Below, piece by piece: positions 1 through 7,655 of a DNA stretch of 40,291 nucleotides. The DNA is from a virus, in the IMG/VR virus record IMGVR_UViG_3300024262_000086, positions 1 through 40,291 of that record; one strand, given 5' to 3'. The notes below the pieces were generated by a model that ran no database searches, was not told the DNA's origin, and saw only the letters and a program-made list of their open reading frames with translations. Both the position numbers and the translations under genes were made by a program. Position 1 is the first letter of the stretch; each line of letters begins with the position of its first letter.

Positions 1-758
1 TCGCTCCGCAGGTCCACGTAGACCCCGGGCTTGATGGTCGGCAGGAGCAGGGACTTGAACTTCGCGCCGGCCCCGCTGAGGTTGGTGCTCTTGCCCTTCT
101 TGCTCCGCGCCACCTTGGACGGGCTGCCGAGCAGTCCGGTGGATGGCGACAGCACGATGGCCAGGGCCTCGGGCAACGTGGTGCCTGTCTCGTCCAGGAC
201 CTGGACCGCGCCGTCCTGCACGCTCCACTCGAAGTCCCACGAGCGAGCCAGGCGGTTGAGCATGTGGCGGCAGCCGCCGGACAGCGCCAGCTTGCCCGGG
301 ATATTGCCCTGGATGCCTGCAGCAGACAGCCGCCCTGTGTCGGTGTTCGGCATGGCGGCGATGATGTCCTGCACCACCCGGCGGCGCGATGTGCCCGCCT
401 TGTAGCTGCGCCGAAACTCGGCAGTCTCCAGGTCGATCCCGCCGTCTTTGCACTCCAGTTCGCTGACTACATCGGGCGGGGTCTTGCGGTGCTCCACCCG
501 CTTGACCACCCCGACGAAGACCGTCTGCAGCAGGTCCTCGTATCCAGCCTTGAGGGTCACCGCCACGTCCTGCTTGTCGATGAGGTCCCGGCTGTGCTGG
601 GAGAGGTTGTAGACCTGGATCGTCGCCTTGTTCGGCTCCGAGCTGGAGGTCTTCTCCACCCGGAACGTCACGCGCAGGTCGGTGACCTTGAGCCCTCTGC
701 CGCCGCCAGACGGCGCGACCACCAGCTCCCACCTGCGGTTGTAGAGCTCGACGCCCAT
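1..758 (-). CDS. Baseplate hub protein, N-terminal part (cut by window edge)
   Basis: The reading frame opens with ATG at 758 and runs without a stop to the window edge, giving at least 252 residues. It begins MGVELYNRRWELVV and has an early beta-rich stretch ending in VYNLSQHSRDLI, followed by a VFVGVVKRVEH segment. This pattern is typical of hub proteins related to phage late-control protein D and T4 gp27, which form the trimeric centre of a contractile baseplate and carry the spike. The start overlaps the stop of the plug gene (TGATG), so the two are probably translationally coupled. Placement directly after the plug and Dit-like genes supports the baseplate role. The family assignment is from pattern recognition; a T4 gp27-like fold is an inference. 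The C-terminus is not visible. Confidence 0.65.
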   Translation of the reverse strand, partial: MGVELYNRRWELVVAPSGGGRGLKVTDLRVTFRVEKTSSSEPNKATIQVYNLSQHSRDLIDKQDVAVTLKAGYEDLLQTVFVGVVKRVEHRKTPPDVVSELECKDGGIDLETAEFRRSYKAGTSRRRVVQDIIAAMPNTDTGRLSAAGIQGNIPGKLALSGGCRHMLNRLARSWDFEWSVQDGAVQVLDETGTTLPEALAIVLSPSTGLLGSPSKVARSKKGKSTNLSGAGAKFKSLLLPTIKPGVYVDLRS

Positions 759-1084
759 CAGAGGTCAGCCGCCGGAATGAAGATGAGTTGCACGCGGTCG
801 CCGAAGTCGTCCTTGGCGGGCTCCAGGCCGGCGCCTGTGGCGTCGGTGGCCACCAGGTAGCCAGCGGGCAGGTCCGTGTCGGTGAAGCGCAGGAGCAGCG
901 GCATATCCACCACGATGGGCGTCCCGCTGACCAGCACGGTCCCGTCTGCCTGCGCCACGTCCATGTACCAGCGCGCGTCGCGGGTGTTGTATGCGAAGGA
1001 CAATCGGTAGTCCACCTCGGCCAGGCTGACCGTCATCGAGTAGTAGTCGAGGTCGCTGCGGACCGGGATGGTCTCGATGGTCAT
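758..1084 (-). CDS. Baseplate plug protein (cyanophage Pam3 gp18-like)
   Basis: This 108-residue protein starts MTIETIPVRSDLDYYSMTVS and ends EPAKDDFGDRVQLIFIPA. The layout is an N-terminal IPV strand, a YRLSFAYNTRDARWYMDV core, a GTPIVVDMPLLLRF turn, a LPAGYLVATD strand and a terminal DDFG-x-RV-x-L motif. It matches the small plug family that closes the baseplate hub in simple contractile phages such as Pam3. Length is as expected for that family. Its start overlaps the stop of the preceding Dit-like gene by four bases, and it directly precedes the hub gene. Role by family: seals the tube or hub before contraction. The function in this phage is inferred. Confidence 0.7.
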   Translation of the reverse strand: MTIETIPVRSDLDYYSMTVSLAEVDYRLSFAYNTRDARWYMDVAQADGTVLVSGTPIVVDMPLLLRFTDTDLPAGYLVATDATGAGLEPAKDDFGDRVQLIFIPAADL

Positions 1085-1794
1085 CGGGCCCTCCCCATCG
1101 CGCCGGAGAACGCGTTACCACTGGCCTGGCTCTTGGTCGTCGTGCTGGCGGCCGGCGTGGTCTTGGCTTTCTTGCCCTCGTCGATCACCTTGGCCTGCTG
1201 GGCGGTGAGCTTGGTCGCGGTGGTCTTGGCCTTCTTGGCGGCGATCTTCTTGGCCCGGCGCCGCTTGAGCGCGCTCACCACGTCCGGCGGCAGCACCCCG
1301 GTCAGCGTCTCGACGGTCACCACCTTTTTGAATGTGGCCGTGAAGAAGAACCCGCGCCCGCGGTCCTTCGACCTGGTGGTCTCCCACGACTCCAGCAGCA
1401 TGTCGTCGTAGAGGCTGTACTCGGCCAGGATGGTCACCGGCTTCTTACCGCGGAAGATGTCCTCCATCATGTCGTAGGCGCTCTGTGGGCGGTTCTCCCC
1501 GAGGCCCTGCTCGGTGTTGCCTTTGAGCGCCACCGCCGCCGGCTGGGTGGTGCCCGAGGCCCTGGTCACCGGCGCGCTGCTCACGAACCCCTCGGCAGTG
1601 ATCACGTCCGGCTTGATGATCACATGGTCGTTGACCGTGCTCCCGTCCTCGATGGGGTTCTCGGTGATCTGCGCCTGGAAGCGGTAGGTCCGCGACGACA
1701 CCACGTCCAGAGGCACCTCGGTGATCACGTCCATCAGCCCCTCGTCGGTCTCTGTGAGGAGGATGCGGAAGAATGGTTTGTTGCTGATGCTCAT
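1081..1794 (-). CDS. Dit-like baseplate/tail protein with Lys/Ala-rich tail
   Basis: A 237-residue protein. The first 150 residues carry the signature ITENPIEDGSTVNDHVIIKP, typical of the Dit-like N-terminal domain that joins tail tube to baseplate in simple myophages. The FTATFKKVVTVETL strand closes this domain. From about residue 165 the sequence becomes low complexity and strongly basic (RRRAKKIAAKKAKTTATK, then Thr/Ala/Ser), a tail not normally needed for the Dit fold. This extension may be disordered or bind DNA or neighbouring proteins; its job is unknown. It overlaps both neighbours by four bases: the tape measure upstream and the plug downstream. The order tape measure, Dit-like, plug, hub is the expected one. 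Confidence 0.65.
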   Translation of the reverse strand: MSISNKPFFRILLTETDEGLMDVITEVPLDVVSSRTYRFQAQITENPIEDGSTVNDHVIIKPDVITAEGFVSSAPVTRASGTTQPAAVALKGNTEQGLGENRPQSAYDMMEDIFRGKKPVTILAEYSLYDDMLLESWETTRSKDRGRGFFFTATFKKVVTVETLTGVLPPDVVSALKRRRAKKIAAKKAKTTATKLTAQQAKVIDEGKKAKTTPAASTTTKSQASGNAFSGAMGRAR

Positions 1795-3347
1795 GGCCTG
1801 GCCACGTCGGTGAGCCCGCGGCGGTAGGTCCGTGCGCTCTCCCGCCCGGCGGCGTCACCCACCCTCGACACCACGCTGGCCGGGGTGCCCGGCGGCACGG
1901 TGATGCTGTTGTTCACGGTGACGTTTGCAGAGCCACCACCACCAGCCCCGACACCGACGGCAGCAGGGACAGCCCCAGCCAGCGGGCCCATGGCGATCTG
2001 TCCAGCGCCAAACAGGAGGTCGCCAGCCTTGCCCAGCTTGCCCTTGACCGCGTTGACCTGGGCCACCACGGAGGCCAGCGCCGCGCGGAACCCGTCGGCC
2101 AGGCCCGTCCACAGGGCAGCCGGTAGGCCCGCGATCCAGGTGTAGACGCCCGTGAAAAACTTGGCGATATTCATCTCTGCGAGCGTGAGTGCGGTCCGCA
2201 GGTCCTCTCCGAACAAAGCGAACGGGTCAAGGATCAGCGCCGCCTTGGCGGCGACCCCAGCGAAGAACCTGTCCACGGCGGTGGCGATCCGCTCGAAGGT
2301 CACGACCGCCCACGCTGCCTGCTCGGCCAGCGCCACTGTCACGGCGCGCACCCCGTCCCAGCTGAACTTCCCCAGCTTGACGATCCACTTCAGCGCAATG
2401 GCCAGGTTGGCGAGCATGGACCCGATGCTCTTGCCGATGCCTTTGAAGTCGTCTGGACTCACCCCTCCATACATTTCCTGGAAGCCCTGCTTGATCCCCT
2501 CGAGCGCGTCCTTGATCTCGGTGTCGATGAACTTCTGGTTTGCCTTGACCCACTCCGATGCGGCCCTGGTCCCCTCGCCCATCCGCTTGATCAGCGGGGT
2601 GATCACCGGAAGGAGCCGATTGCCGATGTTGATCTTGAGGTCCTTGACGACTGCCTGGAGTCCCTTCAACTGGTTGGTGAATGAGCCTGAGGTGCGCACC
2701 GCATCGCCCTGCGCATCCTTGGTGGCGCGCATGATGATGTTGAGCCGGGCCAGCACCTTCTGCTGCTCGGTGGCACGCTTGGCGCCACCCTTGATCCCCA
2801 TGTTGAGGAGCTCTTGATTGACCGCCGCCACCCGCACATCGGCGCCGTATTTCAGCACCGGCTCGACATTGCCCAGGAGCCCGGACCGCAGAGCGATCAG
2901 CACGTCCGGCGCCGCCTCGTCGTTGAAGCTCGCCAAGTCCTCCGTCAGCTTGGACAGGTGGGTCGACAGGTTGGCCGACTCCTTCCCGCCAAAACCCAGC
3001 GCGTTGAACAGCGCGCCAAAGGTGGAAGCCTGCTCCCGAAGCTCGAAGGCGCTGCGGTTGGCAGCCTTGGCCATTCTCTCAGACCAATCGCGCACGTCCT
3101 TGGAGCTGTCCTTGAACACCGCGGCGAACTTCGACTCGCTTTCCTCGGCGGCTCCGGCCGCCTTGCTCAAGTCCCAGATGACCCCAGCTGCAGCCGTGGC
3201 GGCACGCTTGGCGATGCCCAAGCCAGTGGAGATCAGCCCCACAGCGGAGTGCAACTCAGTCAGGCTCCCGCGCAGGACGTTGACCGGCTTGGAGTCGGTC
3301 TTGAACCGCCAGCGGGTGATCAGCTCACGGAGGGTGGTCCCGGCCAT
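1791..3347 (-). CDS. Tail tape measure protein
   Basis: A 518-residue protein that is helix-rich, with alanine-rich segments and predicted coiled coil over residues 40-260. It contains stretches typical of tape measure proteins: AAGAAEESESKFAAVFKD, LNIIMRATKDAQGDAVR and FTNQLKGLQAVVKDL. A hydrophobic region at about 290-400 probably forms membrane-active helices. A glycine-rich segment (VGVGAGGGGSANVTVNNSI) lies near the C-terminus. Tape measure proteins set tail length and travel through the tube at ejection. At 518 residues it is short, which by the usual rule of about 1.5 angstrom per residue suggests a tail of roughly 75-80 nm. It starts one base inside the stop of the frameshifted chaperone, the canonical position. 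Confidence 0.85.
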   Translation of the reverse strand: MAGTTLRELITRWRFKTDSKPVNVLRGSLTELHSAVGLISTGLGIAKRAATAAAGVIWDLSKAAGAAEESESKFAAVFKDSSKDVRDWSERMAKAANRSAFELREQASTFGALFNALGFGGKESANLSTHLSKLTEDLASFNDEAAPDVLIALRSGLLGNVEPVLKYGADVRVAAVNQELLNMGIKGGAKRATEQQKVLARLNIIMRATKDAQGDAVRTSGSFTNQLKGLQAVVKDLKINIGNRLLPVITPLIKRMGEGTRAASEWVKANQKFIDTEIKDALEGIKQGFQEMYGGVSPDDFKGIGKSIGSMLANLAIALKWIVKLGKFSWDGVRAVTVALAEQAAWAVVTFERIATAVDRFFAGVAAKAALILDPFALFGEDLRTALTLAEMNIAKFFTGVYTWIAGLPAALWTGLADGFRAALASVVAQVNAVKGKLGKAGDLLFGAGQIAMGPLAGAVPAAVGVGAGGGGSANVTVNNSITVPPGTPASVVSRVGDAAGRESARTYRRGLTDVARP

Positions 3348-3993
3348 CAGCGGGCCTCCTTCATCGCGGCTTCTTGCATGGCGGCGTTGAGCTCCAACGC
3401 CAGGTGGGCGCGCACTAGATCGTCAAGAGACCAGTGGGTGTCGATCTCCTGGAGGGTGGCCACGTTGCTGAGTACGACCTGCCACACGATCCATTCCTCC
3501 TCGATTGCCTCACCGTTGATCTCGCCTAAGACGCGTCGGGTGTCTCGTCCGCTCCACCGGCCATGAGGCCCGGCAGCTCTCCGAGCCAGTCGGCCAAAGG
3601 GATGTCATAGTTCGCCTCCAGGACGAACCCGATCACCTTGAACAGGGTAGCGTAGGCGCCCATGAACACGGTGTCGAAGCGGTCGGCCGCGCTGACCTTC
3701 TTGCCGTCGTCCATGGCCACCTGGGTGCCGCGGAGCATCCGCTTGATCAGGCCCACCACCTCTGCCTCGTCCAGCCTGTCTGCCAGCGCCTCGAAGGCCT
3801 CGGCGATGGTGGCCGAGTCCACGGACGGCCCGTCCTCGCCGCCGCCGGGCCCCAGCGCGCCCGCCACAGCCCTGCCGATGGGGCCGCCCAGGATGCGGGT
3901 GAGCCGGGCCATGATGCCCAGCCCCTCGGTGGCCGAAAACACGGTGACGGTCCAGGTGCGGCCGTCGATATCCCTCTCGGTGGTGTTGCGCAC
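3347..3993 (-). CDS. Tail assembly chaperone, full product made by -1 frameshift (215 aa)
   Basis: Two overlapping frames lie immediately upstream of the tape measure gene. Frame 0 (3526-3993) encodes 155 residues ending DETPDAS. The -1 frame is open from just before the slippery site to a stop at 3347-3349, and includes EEEWIVWQVVLSNVATL and SLDDLVRAHLALELNAAM. A slip at CCCTTTG would fuse 133 frame-0 residues to 82 residues, making a 215-residue protein. This is the G/GT (lambda) or E/E+E' (P2) arrangement: the short form binds tail subunits and the long form binds the tape measure. The downstream part has no good start of its own in front, and its stop overlaps the tape measure start. The frameshift is inferred from sequence, not demonstrated. 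Confidence 0.75.
3526..3993 (-). CDS. Tail assembly chaperone, short (unshifted) product
   Basis: This is the frame-0 product of the chaperone pair, 155 residues starting MRNTTERDIDGRTWTVTVFS. It has an N-terminal beta hairpin, a helical core (ATIAEAFEALADRLDEAEVV and VGLIKRMLRGTQVAMDD), then FDTVFMGAYATLFKVIGFVLEANYD. Twenty-two residues beyond the slippery codon are unique to this form. By analogy with lambda gpG it should be the more abundant form and coat the tape measure before tube polymerisation. It follows the tube gene and precedes the tape measure, the expected order. The identification rests on position, size and the overlapping -1 frame more than on a strong motif. Confidence 0.7.
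   Translation of the reverse strand: MRNTTERDIDGRTWTVTVFSATEGLGIMARLTRILGGPIGRAVAGALGPGGGEDGPSVDSATIAEAFEALADRLDEAEVVGLIKRMLRGTQVAMDDGKKVSAADRFDTVFMGAYATLFKVIGFVLEANYDIPLADWLGELPGLMAGGADETPDAS
3595..3601 (-). promoter_or_regulatory. Programmed -1 frameshift site CCCTTTG
   Basis: On the minus strand the frame-0 codons read ATC CCT TTG GCC. The heptamer C CCT TTG fits X XXY YYZ exactly, allowing both tRNAs to re-pair as CCC TTT in the -1 frame. A TGA in the -1 frame lies only one codon upstream of the heptamer, so the -1 reading window opens just where slippage is possible. GC-rich sequence follows and could form a stimulatory structure. Confidence 0.7.
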
Positions 3994-4005
3994 GGAGCCT
4001 CCTTG

Positions 4006-4428
4006 CTACTCAGCCGGCCAGGTGAACTTGATCTTGGCGCAGGCGAAGGTCCACACCTGATCGCTCTGCTCCTTGCCCCGCTCGAAGTTGGGCGGCTTCT
4101 GGAGCCACGCCTCGCCGGCGAACGCCTTGTTGGTCAGGTTGTCCTTGACGATGAGCTCGGCCACGCCGCTGCCGTCGTCCTCGTCGGTGGCCAGCAACTC
4201 GCCCAGGATCCGGTTGCTGTCCGAGGTCTGCTTGAGGGTCAGCGTGACAGTCCCGCTCTGGTTCGCGTTGAGCGTGCGGCTCACCTCGCCGTCGGCTCCG
4301 ACGTGCTTCGTGAAGCTGTCCTCCTCGCGCTCCACCACCACGATGGTCCCGTCGGCGAACCCGGTCAGCTCGTAGCCGCCGAAGACGACCGACACCTCGC
4401 CGGGCTTGTAGGTCAGTACGTTTGCCAT
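4006..4428 (-). CDS. Tail tube protein (DUF3277 / PhiTE-type tube family)
   Basis: A 140-residue protein with the family's typical features: an opening TYKPGEVSVVFGGYELTGFA, a charged EREEDSFTKHVGADGEVSR motif, a long strand pair NQSGTVTLTLKQTSDSN, and a closing VWTFACAKIKFTWPAE. In this family the protein stacks as hexameric rings to form the inner tube of a contractile tail. It lies directly after the sheath gene in transcription order, as in KPP10-like and PhiTE-like phages. A good ribosome-binding site (AAGGAGATCGACC before ATG) supports the start. Length agrees with the family. Tail tube and sheath together establish the myovirus morphology. Confidence 0.85.
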   Translation of the reverse strand: MANVLTYKPGEVSVVFGGYELTGFADGTIVVVEREEDSFTKHVGADGEVSRTLNANQSGTVTLTLKQTSDSNRILGELLATDEDDGSGVAELIVKDNLTNKAFAGEAWLQKPPNFERGKEQSDQVWTFACAKIKFTWPAE

Positions 4429-4460
4429 GGTCGATCTCCTTGATCAGCTCGGGGCCCGGG

Positions 4461-5798
4461 CTACACGCTCACGGTGCCGGTGACGGTGATGTTGTGGATG
4501 GCGCCGGCCAGGTCGGCGGTGAACGTCACCCCGGTCAGGTTGCGCGCGGTCTTGTTGGCTGCGCTCACGTCGGCCACCAGCGGGACGAACACGGCGTCGG
4601 CTGCCAGCGGCGCCACCAGCCCGTTGCGCACGCCCTGCTCCAGCCGCTTCTGGATGATGGCCTCCACGGACGCGATGCCCTTGTCGGTGAACGCCACCTT
4701 CTTCTGGGCGATGAGCAGTGCGATCAGGTCCTCCTGCATCCGCACCCGCAGCCAGTCCAGCCCCCGGGTCACGTCGATGTAGTCCTCACCCGTGGTGCCC
4801 CACAGGGTGATGTTCACGCTGGCCTCGGTGATGTAGTAGTTGGCGTCGTTGACCTCTGCGTAGCCGCGCTGCGCAGAGCTCAGGCTGTCCACGGTGATGG
4901 AGCTGAGCGTCTTGAAGCACCAGGTCTGGGAGCCCGGGTCGAACGGCAGGCGGTCGCCCAACCAGGCGGCGTCGATGTACTCCGTCGCGGCCAGGCTGTG
5001 GTAGATCACCGCCGTGTAGGCGTAGGCGTTGGTCTTGGCCGTGTAGGCGATGCTGGTGGTGTCGCCGGTGGTGATGATCGCCGGGTCGCTGGTGGCGGCG
5101 ATGAACAGCTTTCGGTTGGTCTCGGCCCAAGCCATGATCAGGAGCTGGTCAGCCTTGTCGCCCACCGCGCGGTCGTCCGCGCAGCACAGCCCGTACCAAT
5201 CGTCGTCCAGGGTGACGATGGCGCTCAGCGCGTCGTCACTGGCCTCGATGGTGCTCTCGGCTGCGCCCACCGTGAGCAGCGAAGCCTGTGCCACGGGGCG
5301 CTGTGCGGAAAAGCCCGCCCCGCCCACAGCATCGATCTGCACGTCGTCGGCCACGTTGGTCGCGCCGACCTCTGTCTCACCGTTGGTGATGGCCAGCGCC
5401 AGGCCGTCTGCGATCTCCGTCTGGGTCGCGCTCGCATCCGAGGTGAACGTGTAGGTGCGGGCCGTGCGATTCAGGTCGGTCGCGATGGAGATCGTGTAGT
5501 CGGTGAGGTTCACCACCGAGTCCACGGTGACCGTGACCCGAGCGCATTTGCGCTGCCCGATGGCCACCTGCGTGGGCGCCGGGTTCTGGGCGAAGTGATC
5601 CACCACCGCGCCGTAGATCGCATCGCTGCTGGGGACGCCGAGCGCGGCCAGGTCCGCGGCATAGGCGCTCTGGCTGATCCACTCGATGCGGTGGAAGTGA
5701 GCCGTCTTGCCCAGGATCAGAGCCTTGCCGAAACCAGCGCGCGAGATGTTCGCCGTGGTCTTGCTGATGGTGATGGTGACGATATCGGAGAGGGCCAT
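4461..5798 (-). CDS. Contractile tail sheath protein (DUF3383-like)
   Basis: A 445-residue protein beginning MALSDIVTITISKTTANISR. Features shared with DUF3383 sheath proteins are the N-terminal TITISKTT strand, ALILGKTAHF, the alanine-rich mid-domain, the segment LYTAVIYHSLAATEYIDAAW-like around residues 270-300, a LPFDPGSQTWCFKTL motif, and the C-terminal DLAGAIHNITVTGTVSV. The central part (residues 85-200) is a beta-rich insertion likely exposed on the outer surface. The C-terminal domain is the conserved sheath core that links rings. Neighbouring tube and terminator genes fit. Role: polymerises around the tube and contracts at infection. Confident call from family motifs and order. Confidence 0.85.
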   Translation of the reverse strand: MALSDIVTITISKTTANISRAGFGKALILGKTAHFHRIEWISQSAYAADLAALGVPSSDAIYGAVVDHFAQNPAPTQVAIGQRKCARVTVTVDSVVNLTDYTISIATDLNRTARTYTFTSDASATQTEIADGLALAITNGETEVGATNVADDVQIDAVGGAGFSAQRPVAQASLLTVGAAESTIEASDDALSAIVTLDDDWYGLCCADDRAVGDKADQLLIMAWAETNRKLFIAATSDPAIITTGDTTSIAYTAKTNAYAYTAVIYHSLAATEYIDAAWLGDRLPFDPGSQTWCFKTLSSITVDSLSSAQRGYAEVNDANYYITEASVNITLWGTTGEDYIDVTRGLDWLRVRMQEDLIALLIAQKKVAFTDKGIASVEAIIQKRLEQGVRNGLVAPLAADAVFVPLVADVSAANKTARNLTGVTFTADLAGAIHNITVTGTVSV

Positions 5799-5807
5799 GA
5801 TCAGCTC

Positions 5808-6344
5808 CTATGGTTTGTCTGCCTGGATCGTGTCGGTCTTGCTGCCCGGGTCGTAGGTCCCCACGGCGGTGACGTGCTCGACCAGCGGCACGGTGTCGGT
5901 GTACTCGTCGGCGAACACGAACTCGACCTCGAGCCCGGCGCGGTCCTCAAATTCGGTTTCCAGCAACTCGGTCAGGTCGGTCAACGTCCCGATGTCCACC
6001 GGCGCGACGCCTGCTGCTGAGAGTGCATCTTTGGTGGCCTCTTTGTTCAGCGCGTTGCTGGCGGCCCGGATATAGTCCATGGCGCCGGCGCCGAAGACCT
6101 GGATTGAGGTGGTGATGATGCGGTCACCCCTCATCGCCCGCGATGCGTATGCCGGGGCCCCGGGGTCGGTCAGCGCGCCGGCGTCGTCGAGCCCCACCGT
6201 GCGCGGGTTGCCCAGCGAGATGGTCGCGTAGGGTGTCGCCGGCCGGGGCGCAGCCTGCTCAGCCATGATGACCTCGATGGCCAGCTCAGTAACGAGCCAG
6301 GTCCGCAGGGCATTCTCGATGGCGGCGGTGGTGATGATCGCCAT
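5808..6344 (-). CDS. Tail terminator / neck terminator protein (gp12-like)
   Basis: A 178-residue protein starting MAIITTAAIENALRTWLVTE. It has a small alpha/beta fold: PYATISLGNPRTVGLDDAG, then DRIITTSIQVFGAGAMDYIRAASNAL, a short helix, TDLTELLETEFEDRAGLEVEFVF, and a final strand. This matches the neck terminator family (LIC_12616-like), which caps the tail tube and sheath and docks the tail to the head connector. It sits between the stopper-like gene and the sheath, the usual place. It has a GCCATGGCG context and starts four bases after the upstream gene's stop. Assignment by family pattern and position. Confidence 0.7.
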   Translation of the reverse strand: MAIITTAAIENALRTWLVTELAIEVIMAEQAAPRPATPYATISLGNPRTVGLDDAGALTDPGAPAYASRAMRGDRIITTSIQVFGAGAMDYIRAASNALNKEATKDALSAAGVAPVDIGTLTDLTELLETEFEDRAGLEVEFVFADEYTDTVPLVEHVTAVGTYDPGSKTDTIQADKP

Positions 6345-6347
6345 GGC

Positions 6348-6698
6348 CTACCGCTCCACCCGCAGCGCCATGGCCTTGTGGTGCCCCAGGCCCAGGGCGT
6401 GCCGCCACACCTTCTGGACTTCCCACTGCTCGCCGTTCCAGGTGATCTGGTCCGGCACCAGGCCCGCGCTCTCGTCGCCCTCGGAGAGCTCGGCGTCGGT
6501 GTAGATCTTGACGGCGCCCTTGGTGCGGTCGCCCTCGGGCAGGTGCAGCAGGTCCCGCGGCCCGGCCGGCTGCACGCTCGCGGTGATCGGCGCGGTGCTG
6601 CTGGATCCCGCCACCCATCGCCCGCTGACGTAGGACCCCGCGGCCCACACCGTGAGGGTGACCGAGGTGAACATCTCCGATGGCATCTGGAGGTTCAT
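6348..6698 (-). CDS. Head closure (stopper-like) protein
   Basis: A 116-residue protein with the pattern GSYVSGRWVAGSSSTAPITA, then SVQPAGPRDLLHLPEGDRTK, then VKIYTDAEL. The combination 'I-x-ASVQP ... LPEGDRT ... IYT' is common in small neck proteins of tailed phages that seal the connector after packaging. It lies between the gp10-like neck gene (overlapping it by four bases) and the tail terminator. No catalytic motif is present. The stopper role is inferred from size and order; the family is usually annotated only as a phage structural protein. Confidence 0.55.
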   Translation of the reverse strand: MNLQMPSEMFTSVTLTVWAAGSYVSGRWVAGSSSTAPITASVQPAGPRDLLHLPEGDRTKGAVKIYTDAELSEGDESAGLVPDQITWNGEQWEVQKVWRHALGLGHHKAMALRVER

Positions 6699-7213
6699 CG
6701 CGAGCCCTTCGGGGTCATCTTCTCGGAGTGACCCACCACTATCCGAGAGCGCACCGCGGCGCGCATGTACCCCAGCCAGATGAGCGGATTCGTGGTCTTG
6801 CCGCCCTGGCTCTTGATGGTGCTGTCGGCCTTCTTTGGCGTGCGCAGCGTGGTGATCTTCTTGCGCACGTCGCTCGCCGCCAGCTCGCCCACCGCGGTCA
6901 GCATCGAGATCAGATTGCCCTTGCCCTTGCGCCGCTGCACCTTGGCAGCCACCTGCGCCATCCTGCGGTGGTAGGCGTCCCGCTGCTCGTCTGCGGTGCT
7001 CCGCAGAAAGGACCGCTCCTTGATGTGGCCGTCCTTGGTGCCGAACTCGTGCACCGCGCCGATCTGCGCGATGGTGTACTCCTCGCTCTCCGGGTGCGTC
7101 TCGCCCTCAAACAGCCCCACGTCGAAGTGGGCGTCGTCGAGCTCATCCACAGCCCGCAGCAGGGCGCGCTCCCCGAGGTCCCGGTCGATGGTGATGGAGT
7201 CGGCCTTAAACAT
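6695..7213 (-). CDS. Neck protein, HK97 gp10-like
   Basis: About 172 residues beginning MFKADSITIDRDLGERALL. It carries the typical gp10-family run: FDVGLFEGETHPESEEYTIA, AQIGAVHEFGT, IKERSFLRST, a basic helical middle, then VRKKITTLRTP and PLIWLGYMRAAVRSRI. The HEFGT and RSFLR motifs are characteristic. An upstream TTG at 7228 would add five residues, but the ATG at 7213, overlapping the previous stop by eight bases, has a GAGG just ahead and is preferred. Role: part of the head-tail junction between connector and terminator. Four-base overlap with the following stopper gene. Confidence 0.7.
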   Translation of the reverse strand: MFKADSITIDRDLGERALLRAVDELDDAHFDVGLFEGETHPESEEYTIAQIGAVHEFGTKDGHIKERSFLRSTADEQRDAYHRRMAQVAAKVQRRKGKGNLISMLTAVGELAASDVRKKITTLRTPKKADSTIKSQGGKTTNPLIWLGYMRAAVRSRIVVGHSEKMTPKGSR

Positions 7214-7628
7214 CGTCCTCGGTCTCAACGTCCCGGTCGCTGTTGAACTCCATCATGCCCACCTCGAAGGCGGGCTTCACGCGGTCGTCGTCGTCCTCGT
7301 CTACCTGCTTGTCGTCATCCGAGATGCCGCCAGCGTATGGCGTCGGAATCATCCCGAGCTGCAGTTGGCGCACCAGCGCAGCGTAAGAATCCCGCCGCTG
7401 GCTGTAGCTGATGGAGATGTCGCCGGTCCGCTGGTCGCAGAGCCGGCTGTACTTGGCCAGCAGCGACCGAGCGGCTGCGATGGCCGCCCGGTCTACGCTG
7501 CCGGTCGAGGTGAGTAGGTAGTTGATCTCCTCGTCAGAGAGCTGCTCGTCGGTGGAATCAGTGTCCCCGATTTTGAAGCGCACCGCGTCGAGGTCGCTTC
7601 CGCTCGGGTCGCTGTAGGTCCACGTCAT
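7206..7628 (-). CDS. Head-tail connector / adaptor protein
   Basis: A 140-residue protein. The N-terminus TWTYSDPSGSDLDAVRFKIG followed by DTDSTDEQLSDEEINYLLTS is a hallmark of the helical adaptor proteins that bind under the portal. It continues with AAIAAARSLLAKYSRLCDQR and ISISYSQRRDSYAALVRQLQ, the expected helices. The C-terminus is very acidic (DDDKQVDEDDDDR) and probably flexible. It lies just after the major capsid gene and before the neck gene, as in many phages. The call is from family motifs and order. Confidence 0.75.
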   Translation of the reverse strand: MTWTYSDPSGSDLDAVRFKIGDTDSTDEQLSDEEINYLLTSTGSVDRAAIAAARSLLAKYSRLCDQRTGDISISYSQRRDSYAALVRQLQLGMIPTPYAGGISDDDKQVDEDDDDRVKPAFEVGMMEFNSDRDVETEDDV

Positions 7629-7655
7629 TCAGCAGCCTCATGACGAGCCCGCGGG

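Noticed and set aside
4422-6020. Plus-strand open frame of about 530 codons opposite the sheath gene
   Set aside because: Antisense of the sheath and terminator genes; Gly/Arg/Val/His-rich translation without motifs.
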